From contig USOZ01000007.1 of assembly GCA_900556525.1 (NCBI GenBank), positions 1 through 22,306 on the forward strand: a stretch of DNA of 22,306 nt, written 5' to 3'. This DNA comes from an uncultured Oscillospiraceae bacterium (GTDB taxonomy: Bacteria > Bacillota > Clostridia > Oscillospirales > Ruminococcaceae). Below the pieces are notes generated by a model, which saw only the letters and a program-made list of their open reading frames with translations, made no database searches and had not been told where the DNA came from. Each line of letters opens with the position of its first letter. The stretch's first letter is position 1. Shown here piece after piece: positions 7,779-15,672 of the stretch. Both the position numbers and the translations under genes were made by a program.

Positions 7779-7802
7779 TCCCCTCCGCTTTTGCGGAGGG
7801 GA
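7779..7802. terminator. Bidirectional terminator between convergent genes
   Basis: A 10-bp GC-rich stem TCCCCTCCGC / GCGGAGGGGA with a TTTT loop. On the minus strand it is followed by TTTTTGCGTTT, serving the GH130 gene. On the plus strand a weaker TAGTTTTA follows, serving the gene ending at 7744. Confidence 0.88.
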
Positions 7803-7825
7803 TAGTTTTATGCTTTGTCTGTAAG

Positions 7826-8833
7826 TCAAACACTGCTGTGCTTCTTAACGTAGTCTACAACCTCGTCAACAGTTGTGAATGCCATGCTTACGCAGGTATC
7901 AGCGCAACCGTAGTAGATAGCGATTCTGCCTGTATCAGCGTCGCAGAGTGCTGCGCAGGGGAATGTAACGTTCTGAACGTCGCCTACGCACTCATAATAC
8001 TCTCTGGGGTTGAGAAGGTACTCAGCGCAACGATACTTAACCTTCCAGGGCTTGTCGATGTCGAGGATAGCGGCTGAGAAGCTGTATACATAGCCGTTGC
8101 AGCTCTGGAGAACGCCATGGTAGAATACCAGCCAGCCTTCGCTTGTTTCTATCGGGATAGGACCTGCACCGATCTTGAGTGATTCCCAGCCCTTCATAGG
8201 AGCCATAACGTGTCTGTGCTCGCCCCAGTACTTCATGTCAGGCGACTGAGAAATGTACATATCGCCGAAAGGAGTATGACCGGAGTCGGAAGGACGGCTG
8301 AACATAACGTACTTGCCATTGATCTTGCGGGGGAAGAGAACGCCGTTTCTGTTGAAGGGGAGGAATGCGTTTTCACACTGGTGGAATTCCTTGAAATCCT
8401 TTGTCCAGCCCACACCGATAGTAGGCTTCCAGCCGTAAGCGTTGCACCATGTGATCCAGAAGCGGTCGTCGATCCATACGCATCTGGGGTCGTAGCCGTA
8501 CTGCCAGGGGTTAGCTTCAGCGGTTTCGGGGTCGTCGTTTATCCATTCAACCTTAGCGGGGTTGATGTCCCAGTGAATTCCGTCCTTGGAGAAACCTGCG
8601 TGGATAGCCATGTTTCTTTCCTTATCGTCAACGCGGAAAACGCCTGCGAACTTATAGTTGCCTACTTCATAGGGAACAACAGCGCTGTTGAAGATAGAGT
8701 TGCTTGTGGGGAGAAGGTCGCGGGGGATAACGGGGTTAGCGTCATAGCGCCAGATTACGTCCTTGCAGCCTTCGGGGCGGTCCATCCACGGAATGTTCGG
8801 GAGAGACGGCTGATTAAAAATCTTAACGTTCAT
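7826..8833 (-). CDS. GH130 family glycoside phosphorylase (beta-mannoside phosphorylase type)
   Basis: Cytoplasmic enzyme (335 residues, no signal peptide) of glycoside hydrolase family 130. Family members phosphorolyse beta-1,4-mannosyl linkages in mannooligosaccharides or mannosyl-glucose, releasing mannose 1-phosphate. Visible family features are the N-terminal NPVIPRDL and NSAVVPYE segments, then FAGVFRVDD, and YDPRC with the likely catalytic acid D115 in the five-bladed propeller fold. [16 protein letters not shown] and a GAGPIPIET segment follow. The length and the PWMDRPEGC...IWRY opening resemble the shorter mannooligosaccharide phosphorylases of Ruminococcus more than the roughly 390-residue mannosylglucose type. 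Substrate remains uncertain. The ATG at 8833 has GAGG upstream. The gene is monocistronic, with its own strong promoter and terminator, and no mannanase or transporter beside it. Confidence 0.9.
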   Translation of the reverse strand: MNVKIFNQPSLPNIPWMDRPEGCKDVIWRYDANPVIPRDLLPTSNSIFNSAVVPYEVGNYKFAGVFRVDDKERNMAIHAGFSKDGIHWDINPAKVEWINDDPETAEANPWQYGYDPRCVWIDDRFWITWCNAYGWKPTIGVGWTKDFKEFHQCENAFLPFNRNGVLFPRKINGKYVMFSRPSDSGHTPFGDMYISQSPDMKYWGEHRHVMAPMKGWESLKIGAGPIPIETSEGWLVFYHGVLQSCNGYVYSFSAAILDIDKPWKVKYRCAEYLLNPREYYECVGDVQNVTFPCAALCDADTGRIAIYYGCADTCVSMAFTTVDEVVDYVKKHSSV

Positions 8834-8886
8834 TTTTTACCTCACTTCCGGCTGCGGCATTGCGTCAGCCTTAATATTACAGTTTT

Positions 8887-8915
8887 ATTATATAAGATAT
8901 TTTCGCCGCTGTCAA
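8887..8915 (-). promoter_or_regulatory. Consensus sigma-A promoter of the GH130 gene
   Basis: A perfect TTGACA (8915-8910), exactly 17 bp, and a perfect TATAAT (8892-8887) on the minus strand, about 50 nt upstream of the start codon. Such a strong core promoter is usually held in check by a repressor. Confidence 0.9.
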
Positions 8916-8988
8916 TATCGCATTTGTCACAAATATAAAATCTTTTTTAGTTAAATATGCACAATCTATTAGCTTAATTTAAGTAAAT

Positions 8989-9006
8989 GAAAGCGCAAGC
9001 GTTTTC
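8989..9006. promoter_or_regulatory. LacI-family operator-like imperfect palindrome
   Basis: An 18-bp dyad of form GAAAnCGC-nn-GCGnTTTC (14 of 18 positions symmetric). This is the style of operator bound by LacI/CcpA-type sugar regulators. It lies about 75 bp upstream of the GH130 -35 and about 120 bp upstream of the pilus promoter, so it could act on either. Function inferred. Confidence 0.5.
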
Positions 9007-9040
9007 GTGCAATAAATGGCATTTTAGCGCCGTTTAAAAA

Positions 9041-9063
9041 ATACTGGTAACAATACTGTAACC
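9041..9063. promoter_or_regulatory. Dyad / direct repeat upstream of the pilus promoter
   Basis: ATACTGGTAAC (9041-9051) and ATACTGTAAC (9053-9062) form a near-perfect direct repeat. The block 9046-9063 also reads as a dyad GGTnACAnTAnTGTnACC. It is a possible regulator binding site about 63 bp before the -35 of the pilus operon. Confidence 0.4.
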
Positions 9064-9125
9064 TTTTTGCCTGAAATAATACGAAATAGACAAAATTATA
9101 TCCATATTTTTGTAAGAACGCACTA

Positions 9126-9154
9126 TTGAGATATAACTTTTCGTATGATATAAT
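9126..9154 (+). promoter_or_regulatory. Promoter of the type IV pilus operon
   Basis: TTGAGA (9126-9131), 17 bp, TATAAT (9149-9154). The expected start near 9161 gives a leader of about 78 nt before ATG 9239. An 8-bp palindrome ATGCGCAT (9169-9176) lies in the initially transcribed region. Confidence 0.8.
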
Positions 9155-9188
9155 ATAGTTATATACTTATGCGCATCAATAACGCGGG

Positions 9189-9218
9189 ACACGCCGCCGG
9201 AACAGCGGGGTTTCGTGT
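9189..9218 (+). other. Structured leader hairpin ahead of pilC
   Basis: Outer stem ACACG (9189-9193) / CGTGT (9214-9218) encloses an inner CCGC (9194-9197) / GCGG (9205-9208). It ends 10 nt before the GGAGGG ribosome site (9228-9233). I do not recognise it as a known riboswitch. Confidence 0.45.
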
Positions 9219-9238
9219 AAAATGAATGGAGGGTGTTC

Positions 9239-10435
9239 ATGGCATATTACTCATTCGTTGCGACCGATGCTAACGGCTCTAAGATAAAGGGCAAGGAGTA
9301 TGCGGAAGACTATCTCGATCTCACGTCAAAATTGAGGGAAAAGGGTCTTTTCTGTACTCAGTACACCGAAATCGAAGAGAAGCAGCAGGACGCAAAGTTC
9401 AAATTCAAAACGGCGGATCTGGCATTTATGTGCCGCCAGCTGGCTTCAATGTTGAAAGCCGGTATAAGCCTTGTAAAGTGCTTACATATCCTTTACTCGC
9501 AGGAAGAGAACAAGAAAGCGAAAGCCGTTCTCCTCGAGATCTACGAAGACGTTCAGAAGGGCCGCTCTTTCTCGGAAGCTATCCAGGCGCGTCCCGGCGT
9601 TTTCCCGAACCTCTTCGTGAGTATGGTTGCCGCAGGTGAAGCTTCAGGTAACCTCGACTCTATCATGCAGAGAGTTGCGGATCACTATTTGTCACAGAAC
9701 AAGACGAATAATAAGGTAAAGAACGCTATGACATATCCTATCGTTCTGCTTGTGCTCCTTGTTATTATCTTCTTCGCACTCATGACGTTTATTCTTCCTA
9801 TGTTCCGCGATCTTGCGGGCGACGATATTCCGCCTCTTTCCGCGGCGTTGTTCGCAATAAGCGACTTTATGAAAGAACAATGGTGGGTTCTCCTTATTAT
9901 TGCGGTCGTACTCATTTTCGTAATAAGAGTATGTCTGAAAAACAAGACTATACGCCTGAAATTCGACGAAATTCTTACGAAGGTTCCGAAGATAGGAAAG
10001 CTCATGTGTACGATCTACACTTCGCGTTTTGCGAGAACAATGTCAAACCTGTTCGCGTCAGGTCTTCAGATGGTCGACTGTATCGAAAAGTCGGTCGACA
10101 CCCTCGGAAATATGTACATTCAGAAAGTTTTCCATGAGCAGGTAGTTGAAGACGTAAAACACGGCGAACCGCTTTCAAACGCCATTGCAAAAACAGGTAT
10201 CTTCCCCGGAATTTTTACATCTATTATAATGGTAGGTGAAGAGTCCGGTGCGCTTGATGAAATTCTTTCAAAATCCGCCGACTATTACGAAGACGAAGCG
10301 GATACCGCGCTCCAGAAGCTCGTTGGTATGATGGAGCCTGTAATGATCATCTTCATGGGTCTTATGGTAGGTATGATCCTTGCCGGTATCTTCCCGATTC
10401 TCTACGGCGGTATGTCGAACATGGGCAACAGTTAA
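9239..10435 (+). CDS. pilC: Type IV pilus inner-membrane platform protein PilC/GspF
   Basis: Polytopic platform protein on which pilins are inserted and extracted, driven by the PilB/PilT ATPases. The ATG at 9239 (398 residues) lies 5 nt after GGAGGG; GTG 9233 overlaps that site and is rejected. A short N-terminal domain (YYSFVATDANGSKIKG) is followed by two T2SSF domains. The first is at about 60-180 (FMCRQLASMLKAGISL, FVSMVAAGEASGNLD), the second at about 260-385 (FARTMSNLFASGLQM, IIMVGEESGALDEIL). The internal repeat is typical of the family. TM segments lie at about 163-187, 208-228 and 365-388. It is the first gene of the pilus operon and 26 nt before the PilM-PilN fusion. Confidence 0.96.
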   Translation: MAYYSFVATDANGSKIKGKEYAEDYLDLTSKLREKGLFCTQYTEIEEKQQDAKFKFKTADLAFMCRQLASMLKAGISLVKCLHILYSQEENKKAKAVLLEIYEDVQKGRSFSEAIQARPGVFPNLFVSMVAAGEASGNLDSIMQRVADHYLSQNKTNNKVKNAMTYPIVLLVLLVIIFFALMTFILPMFRDLAGDDIPPLSAALFAISDFMKEQWWVLLIIAVVLIFVIRVCLKNKTIRLKFDEILTKVPKIGKLMCTIYTSRFARTMSNLFASGLQMVDCIEKSVDTLGNMYIQKVFHEQVVEDVKHGEPLSNAIAKTGIFPGIFTSIIMVGEESGALDEILSKSADYYEDEADTALQKLVGMMEPVMIIFMGLMVGMILAGIFPILYGGMSNMGNS

Positions 10436-10461
10436 TGAAATTAAACAGAGAGGTGCACTAA

Positions 10462-12000
10462 ATGCTATCAATTGATATCACTGACAAGCAGATAAAGCTT
10501 GTACGAGGAACATTAAGCGGCGCAAAGATCCGCGTTGTCGATACCGAAACGAGAGATCTTACCGCAGGCTGCGTAAGCAACGGCTACATTACCGATATTC
10601 CTATGGTTGCCGGCGAAATTACCGATATTATCGCTACCAAGAATATCAAGGATAAGGACGCGATCGTCTGCATCAACTCCGGTTCTATCCTTTATAAAGA
10701 CCTTGTTATCCCGAAGCCGAAAAAGATCTCGAATTCGGCGGCTATCGAATCCATGATACTCAACACAATGGGTATCACAAAGGAATATAATATTTCATAT
10801 TCTATTATCGGCGAAGAAAAGGGCGAGGACGAATCTGAAATGATTCGTCTGCTCGCAACAGCCTGCCCTCAGAGAATGGTTGACGGATATATCCGCCTGT
10901 TTACTCAGCTCGGTCTGAACTTAAAGCAGATAAATATTTCCAACAACTGTATCTCCCGTCTTATCCTTAACACCGCTAAGCTCGAGGTCTCGATGCCCCT
11001 CATGCTTGTACAGGTAGATAACGACTTCGTAAATATCAACCTTTATGAGGACAATCAGGTTACGCTTAACCGCTACGTTCGTATCGACCCGTACGACTAC
11101 AACAACGATGACGATTATGTAAATCAGGCGGTTTACGACAACGTGTTCCGTACCGTACAGTTCATTCAGCAGAGAAAAGGCTCAAAGCCGCTGAAGGAGA
11201 TCATGTTCTACGGTCATGTTAAGGACTTTATCTCGCTTTCCAACGCGGTCTCGTCCTTTAATGTTCCCGCTCATATCCTCAGTATTCCGAATAATATCGT
11301 TGCTTTCTGCGATTTCGACTTCGCGGAATATGCGAACGCTCTCGGCGCATTCTTCAAGATTCGTAAGGATCTCGACCATGTAAACCTGCTCGATTCTTCC
11401 GCAGTTAAGGAAAAAGCCGGCGTAAGCAAGTTCGTTGTTCTTATTGCAGTTCTTGCGGTTGCTGCGATCGGCGTAAGCGGCGCAGGAGTTTTCCTCTGCA
11501 ACAGCATTGCAAGCGGTATCCAGAAGCAGGCTGACGAGATTGACACTCGTATTCACAGCCCCGAAATGGACGCAAGACTTGCGGCTCTCAACAACAAGAT
11601 TACTATATTTGACAATATCAACCTTTATAAATCCAACCTCCAGATCGCTCAGAAGCTCTTTGAGTATATGCCCAGAGGAACAACCGACGTACGTGCAAAG
11701 CTCCTCGAAGCAATGGAAGGACTCGGCGACGACGGAAAGACTTGCCTTATTGATGACATCGAAATAAAGGATTATGACGTTGACGTTACCGTAAGATGCT
11801 ACTCTCAGGATATTCCTACGAAGTATGTAAGAAGCCTCATTGAACAGGGTTACTTTGAAAACATCACATTCGCAGGTTTCCAGAGCGAGGATCTGGAGAA
11901 AGACAAAGAAACAAATGTCACCGAGGCAAAGGGCGACCAGGCTATTTCCTTTGCGCTCAGCATGAGAATCAAGGGAGGTAACGACGTTGAACTTAACTAA
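10462..12000 (+). CDS. PilM-PilN fusion protein (pilus alignment/assembly)
   Basis: A 512-residue protein joining two normally separate components. Residues 1-300 look like PilM, the cytoplasmic actin-like ATPase: LSIDITDKQIKLVRG opening, VCINSGSILYKDLVIPK, LLATACPQRMVDGYIRLF, and VQVDNDFVNINLYED. A short linker contains VNLL (307-310), the equivalent of the INLLP motif at the N-terminus of PilN that normally docks into PilM. A TM helix (323-346), a coiled coil (about 350-385) and an extracytoplasmic ferredoxin-like PilN domain ending in ISFALSMRIKGG follow. The position directly before PilO supports the call. The fused architecture would tether both partners covalently. Confidence 0.87.
   Translation: MLSIDITDKQIKLVRGTLSGAKIRVVDTETRDLTAGCVSNGYITDIPMVAGEITDIIATKNIKDKDAIVCINSGSILYKDLVIPKPKKISNSAAIESMILNTMGITKEYNISYSIIGEEKGEDESEMIRLLATACPQRMVDGYIRLFTQLGLNLKQINISNNCISRLILNTAKLEVSMPLMLVQVDNDFVNINLYEDNQVTLNRYVRIDPYDYNNDDDYVNQAVYDNVFRTVQFIQQRKGSKPLKEIMFYGHVKDFISLSNAVSSFNVPAHILSIPNNIVAFCDFDFAEYANALGAFFKIRKDLDHVNLLDSSAVKEKAGVSKFVVLIAVLAVAAIGVSGAGVFLCNSIASGIQKQADEIDTRIHSPEMDARLAALNNKITIFDNINLYKSNLQIAQKLFEYMPRGTTDVRAKLLEAMEGLGDDGKTCLIDDIEIKDYDVDVTVRCYSQDIPTKYVRSLIEQGYFENITFAGFQSEDLEKDKETNVTEAKGDQAISFALSMRIKGGNDVELN
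11973..11978 (+). promoter_or_regulatory. Shine-Dalgarno for the TTG start of pilO
   Basis: GGGAGG inside the end of the PilM-PilN gene lies 8 nt before TTG 11987. The coding regions overlap by 14 nt, so translation is probably coupled. Confidence 0.7.
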
Positions 12001-12934
12001 GATTGAAAAGATCATAATTGCCATTCTGGTTGTCGGCGGTATACTTGCGGCAGGAATTTTCATGTTCGTAAAGCCCGCGTACGACGAAATCGACAAGGCA
12101 AACAAATCGCTCAAGAATATGCAGCAGCAGGAAGACGACATCAACGCAAAGCTTGCTCGCGAATCCACAATAGATAGCGAAATCAAGGAAGCAAAGAAGG
12201 GCGCGGAAACGCTTGAAGGCGGCTTCTACCCCGACCTTACAACTTATGAAGCGGTCGAAGTTGCGCTCGAATACCTTAAGGAGTGCAACCTTACCATTGA
12301 ATCTATCGAAGCAACACCTCTTACCACAACAGAGCTTAGTCTTGAATATTTTGTTGAAGAGCCTGTGCTTTACGACCTTAAGAGCTTCTCCCAGTCCGCA
12401 AGAGGAACAGACGAAGAAGCGCTTCTCGAGGGTCAGTTCAAGGACGGCAGCAAGATTTATACGATCACTGTGACTGATGTAAATGATATTCAGATCGCAG
12501 ATGCGGACGGAAACATTGTTGAAGCCAAAAAGTATACCGATACAATGAAGGACGCATATAAGGAAGCGCTTTGCCGCTTTGCCGCAAGCTCCAAGGTGTT
12601 CCAGACGGTCGGCGTGACCGAGGTCGGCTTTGAAATCACAGGCAAGTATCAGGACTATCTTAAGTTCGTTGATTATCTGTTCGACCAGGAACGCGCTACA
12701 TACATGAACGAAACAACTATCCCGATGACGATAACTATAACCGGCAATTCTGACGCGGTCTATGTTGATGAAGCGGGAAATATGGTAACAGGCGATAAGG
12801 CAAAGGGCGAAGCGATCTGTAAAGACGATACCGTTGTAACGGTAGGCTGCAAAGTCAAGTTCATGAGCGTTGAGCAGATGGAAGAGCTTGAAACTATCAA
12901 GGCAGGTCAGGCTGATATCGTTGTAAATCAGTAA
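11987..12934 (+). CDS. pilO: PilO-like pilus assembly protein
   Basis: Inner-membrane alignment protein that pairs with PilN. Translation starts at TTG 11987, 8 nt after GGGAGG. The 315-residue product has a short cytoplasmic tail, one TM helix (about 8-28) and a coiled coil (about 33-75, DEIDKANKSLKNMQQQED). Its C-terminal domain contains the PilO-like pattern VGFEITGKYQDYLKFVDYLF, then a strand with IPMTITITG. It is longer than usual PilO (about 200 residues), with an acidic, variable middle (residues 85-200). Call rests on topology, that motif and position after PilM-PilN. Confidence 0.83.
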   Translation: MNLTKIEKIIIAILVVGGILAAGIFMFVKPAYDEIDKANKSLKNMQQQEDDINAKLARESTIDSEIKEAKKGAETLEGGFYPDLTTYEAVEVALEYLKECNLTIESIEATPLTTTELSLEYFVEEPVLYDLKSFSQSARGTDEEALLEGQFKDGSKIYTITVTDVNDIQIADADGNIVEAKKYTDTMKDAYKEALCRFAASSKVFQTVGVTEVGFEITGKYQDYLKFVDYLFDQERATYMNETTIPMTITITGNSDAVYVDEAGNMVTGDKAKGEAICKDDTVVTVGCKVKFMSVEQMEELETIKAGQADIVVNQ

Positions 12935-12945
12935 CAGAGGCAAAT

Positions 12946-12977
12946 CGCAGGCGCCGAAGCAAAATTCGGCGTTTGCG
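12946..12977 (+). other. Intercistronic hairpin before the giant prepilin gene
   Basis: A 13-bp stem (12946-12958 with 12965-12977, including two G-U pairs) with a 6-nt loop, lying between pilO and the 871-residue gene. It is not followed by a U-tract but by a GGAGG site. Likely an mRNA processing or stability element. Confidence 0.6.
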
Positions 12978-13003
12978 CAGACTTTGAAAGGAGGATATTT
13001 CCC

Positions 13004-15619
13004 ATGATAAAGCGTATCGGAAAGCTTAAACAGAAAAAGGGCGCTGTTCTCTTCGTGGTAATCGCTATCATGACGCTGCTTATCGCAATGGCTTCGACGG
13101 CATATTACACAGCAAGAGGCGCGCACAACACTGTTGTCAGCAACTACAACTACTCGCAGCTCTATATGTCTGCGATTTCCGTTGCGGATATGGTATCTGA
13201 GGCGGTCATCAACGACGCGGCGATAAACGCTACGGGAGCAAACAACTATGCTCCGCTTAAAGAGGCTGTTAAAAATCTTAATACTCCCGGAACGAGCATC
13301 ATGGCTCATTCCAGCAATATCGCAAATTCCACAGCTACAAATGAGCAGATAATTGATGAGCTTGCAAACAGCGGCACATCGGTCATCAATGGAGCAGTTG
13401 ACGGTATTGTTGTAAAGATCGAACTTCCCGCAGACGGAAAGTCTTACAGAGGTTGTACTGCCGGAACGGATATGAGCGGCAATCCTGTAAATTATTTCTA
13501 TTATGACTTCACTTATATTTTCACGACGACGGCTTTCTATAACGGAAACAGCGTTACTGTTGAAGATTATCTTACGACCGTAAAGGTAATGAAGTCGGAA
13601 GGCAATGCAGGCAATAACGGAATACCCGGACAGCCCGGACAGCCCGGCGAACCCGGAAATACAAACGTTAACTTTTCAACATTCTTCACGGCTACAGGTC
13701 AGGATATCGGCGCAGAAGGCTATAAGCCGGCAACCCGTAACGTTATGATCAATGCCGATGAAATTACTGACGACGCATTCTTTGAGAATGAATACACATT
13801 CTTCAACGACGGCAGACCGAACCGTTTCAAGGGCGGAATTACCGCTTCGGGTTCTGTTTTCCTTAACAAGTTTGAATGCAGCGGTATTGCGGACAAAGAC
13901 GATAACGACTGGTATATCGGTAAGGATCTCGTTCTCGGCAACAATAATGCAAACAATCTCAATTTAGGCAACCAGAACAACCTTTATGTAGGTCGCGACC
14001 TTGTTCTTGCCTGCAATGCTAATGTTACAGCGGGCGACATCTATGTAGAGGGCGACATCTATATAATGGGTCAGGTAAATATAACGGGAAATCTCCATGT
14101 TTCCGGAAATGTTTACTATGTAATGCCTGAGGGAACAATGGGTTCTGACGAGCATCTTGACCCTATTTCCTATGCGAACCAGTACAATAACCAGAATATC
14201 ACAAGAAACGATTACAACGTTATCAACAACGGTTGGAGTGTTTCGGGAACCCTTGACATAAACGGAAATGTTGTTGTACCGGACGGTTATAACAGCGCAA
14301 GAATCACTGCAGGCGGTCAGACAAACAATGTTACTTCCGGTTCAGCAAGCACAGGTTCCAACAATATCGGAACATATAACCCCGCAAATACCAATGTAAC
14401 CGTTACGAACCGCGTTGCAAATGATGCTAGTGATACATTTGAAACAACGTCTTCAACAATGTCGGTAACCGACGCTATTGCGACAAAAACAGGCACAAAG
14501 ACCAATTACGCAAGCTATACGGGTACGCAGGCTGCGTATGACAACAAGGTAAAGATCGACTTCTCCGAGCTTCAGGAATTAAAGGACAACGACGGTAAGA
14601 TCACAGGCTATGAAACAACGGTCGAAGTTACCGACAGCACCGGAAACACCTATACCGTAACTATCAGCAAGGGTCCCGGACCGGGCGACGATGTAACGGT
14701 AAGTATCCCATACATTTCTGAGGGCGTATTTATCGATATTGACGCAGAGGGAATGTTCGGAAACGGCTCGCCTGTTGACTCAAACGCGAATATCCGCTAC
14801 GAAGTTGAGGGCGGTCCGAGCGCAAGCTCAGACGCAATGAACGTTATACTTGCTCCGAATATCACTAACAGCAATGACGGCAAGCCCTCATTCTCATGGA
14901 GAGGCGATGCTTATAACAATGGCAGCGGCTGGACGGATGTTGCGGTTACCGGCGATGGCAATGTAGTATTTGAGATGGCGAACTATCGTACTGACAGCAA
15001 CGGAAATCCCATATTGAACGGTGGAGAGCTTGACTATACTCCTTACAATCCCAATAATTATGACACAATAGGCACAACAAGATATGTTGCGTCCCAGAAA
15101 GAAGTTGTAGGCACCGAAAATCAGGTAAACTATATCAACAATCAGGAAACCAACAACCTTTCCGGTATGATGCAGAGCGGAACTTCGATTCCTAAGGACG
15201 AATATCAGAACCGTATCATGCTTGTATCAAACTCCAGAGCTGATAGAGCTATAGACGCAAACCGTCAGAACAACACATTCTGTGGATATATCTATGCACC
15301 TAACGGAGAATATTATATCAGCGAGGGAACTAACTCAAATATGTCGCCTGTATTTGGCGGTATGATCGTATCGACCTATAACGCTTCAAAGGCAACAATG
15401 ACCTATGCAGAACCTAAGCCGTCTTCAATCAAGAATATGCTTGGCTCTCTTGTAGGTTATACCTCCGGCGGTTCGGGCGGAACACCCGGAACACCGCCTA
15501 TTCCGGACATTCCTCCGACGCCTCCGACTCCTCCCGCAAATGAACCTACCGACTTTGTGGGTGACGATGAAAAGCAGGGTCTTAACTGGCAGTATATAGG
15601 AAGCAATTATCTCGGCTAA
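13004..15619 (+). CDS. Giant PilX-like prepilin with collagen-like and beta-solenoid-like segments
   Basis: An 871-residue surface/pilus protein. The N-terminus KQKKGAVLFVVIAIMTLLIAM (residues 10-30) is a prepilin-type leader and helix of PilX style: cleavage is expected after G13, and the usual Glu5 is absent (Val). A soluble region follows, then collagen-like triplets GNAGNNGIPGQPGQPGEPG (about 200-218). An Asn/Gly-rich central region (about 310-375) has short repeated strands (LYVGRDLVL, IYVEGDIYIMG, VNITGNLHVSGNVYYV) like bactofilin or other right-handed beta-solenoids. Thr/Asn-rich domains follow, then a Gly/Pro tail (GGSGGTPGTPPIPDIPPTPPTPP). PilX proteins are normally about 150-200 residues. 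It may be the tip or adhesive component. Strong GGAGG site upstream; flanked by hairpins on both sides. Confidence 0.83.
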   Translation: MIKRIGKLKQKKGAVLFVVIAIMTLLIAMASTAYYTARGAHNTVVSNYNYSQLYMSAISVADMVSEAVINDAAINATGANNYAPLKEAVKNLNTPGTSIMAHSSNIANSTATNEQIIDELANSGTSVINGAVDGIVVKIELPADGKSYRGCTAGTDMSGNPVNYFYYDFTYIFTTTAFYNGNSVTVEDYLTTVKVMKSEGNAGNNGIPGQPGQPGEPGNTNVNFSTFFTATGQDIGAEGYKPATRNVMINADEITDDAFFENEYTFFNDGRPNRFKGGITASGSVFLNKFECSGIADKDDNDWYIGKDLVLGNNNANNLNLGNQNNLYVGRDLVLACNANVTAGDIYVEGDIYIMGQVNITGNLHVSGNVYYVMPEGTMGSDEHLDPISYANQYNNQNITRNDYNVINNGWSVSGTLDINGNVVVPDGYNSARITAGGQTNNVTSGSASTGSNNIGTYNPANTNVTVTNRVANDASDTFETTSSTMSVTDAIATKTGTKTNYASYTGTQAAYDNKVKIDFSELQELKDNDGKITGYETTVEVTDSTGNTYTVTISKGPGPGDDVTVSIPYISEGVFIDIDAEGMFGNGSPVDSNANIRYEVEGGPSASSDAMNVILAPNITNSNDGKPSFSWRGDAYNNGSGWTDVAVTGDGNVVFEMANYRTDSNGNPILNGGELDYTPYNPNNYDTIGTTRYVASQKEVVGTENQVNYINNQETNNLSGMMQSGTSIPKDEYQNRIMLVSNSRADRAIDANRQNNTFCGYIYAPNGEYYISEGTNSNMSPVFGGMIVSTYNASKATMTYAEPKPSSIKNMLGSLVGYTSGGSGGTPGTPPIPDIPPTPPTPPANEPTDFVGDDEKQGLNWQYIGSNYLG

Positions 15620-15627
15620 AGGCGGTT

Positions 15628-15645
15628 AGCCCCCCTCGGGGGGCT
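15628..15645 (+). other. Intercistronic GC hairpin after the giant prepilin gene
   Basis: AGCCCCC / GGGGGCT stem with a CTCG tetraloop, 9 nt after the stop codon. GATCTTTCC follows, so there is only a weak U-tract. It could attenuate transcription or protect the upstream message; the next gene is still in the same orientation with its own ribosome site. Confidence 0.65.
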
Positions 15646-15672
15646 GATCTTTCCGGAGAAAGGAAGAAGAAT

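Noticed and set aside
9161..9238. Cyclic di-GMP riboswitch ahead of the pilus operon
   Set aside because: The conserved core bases of class I and class II are not present; only a generic nested hairpin is seen.
11182..12186. 334-residue open frame antisense to the PilM-PilN gene
   Set aside because: A shadow of the plus-strand coding sequence; no coherent domain or promoter.
11993..13309. 438-residue open frame on the minus strand
   Set aside because: It is antisense to pilO and the start of the giant prepilin, Cys/Arg/Val-rich with no domain pattern. The plus-strand genes have clear motifs and ribosome sites.
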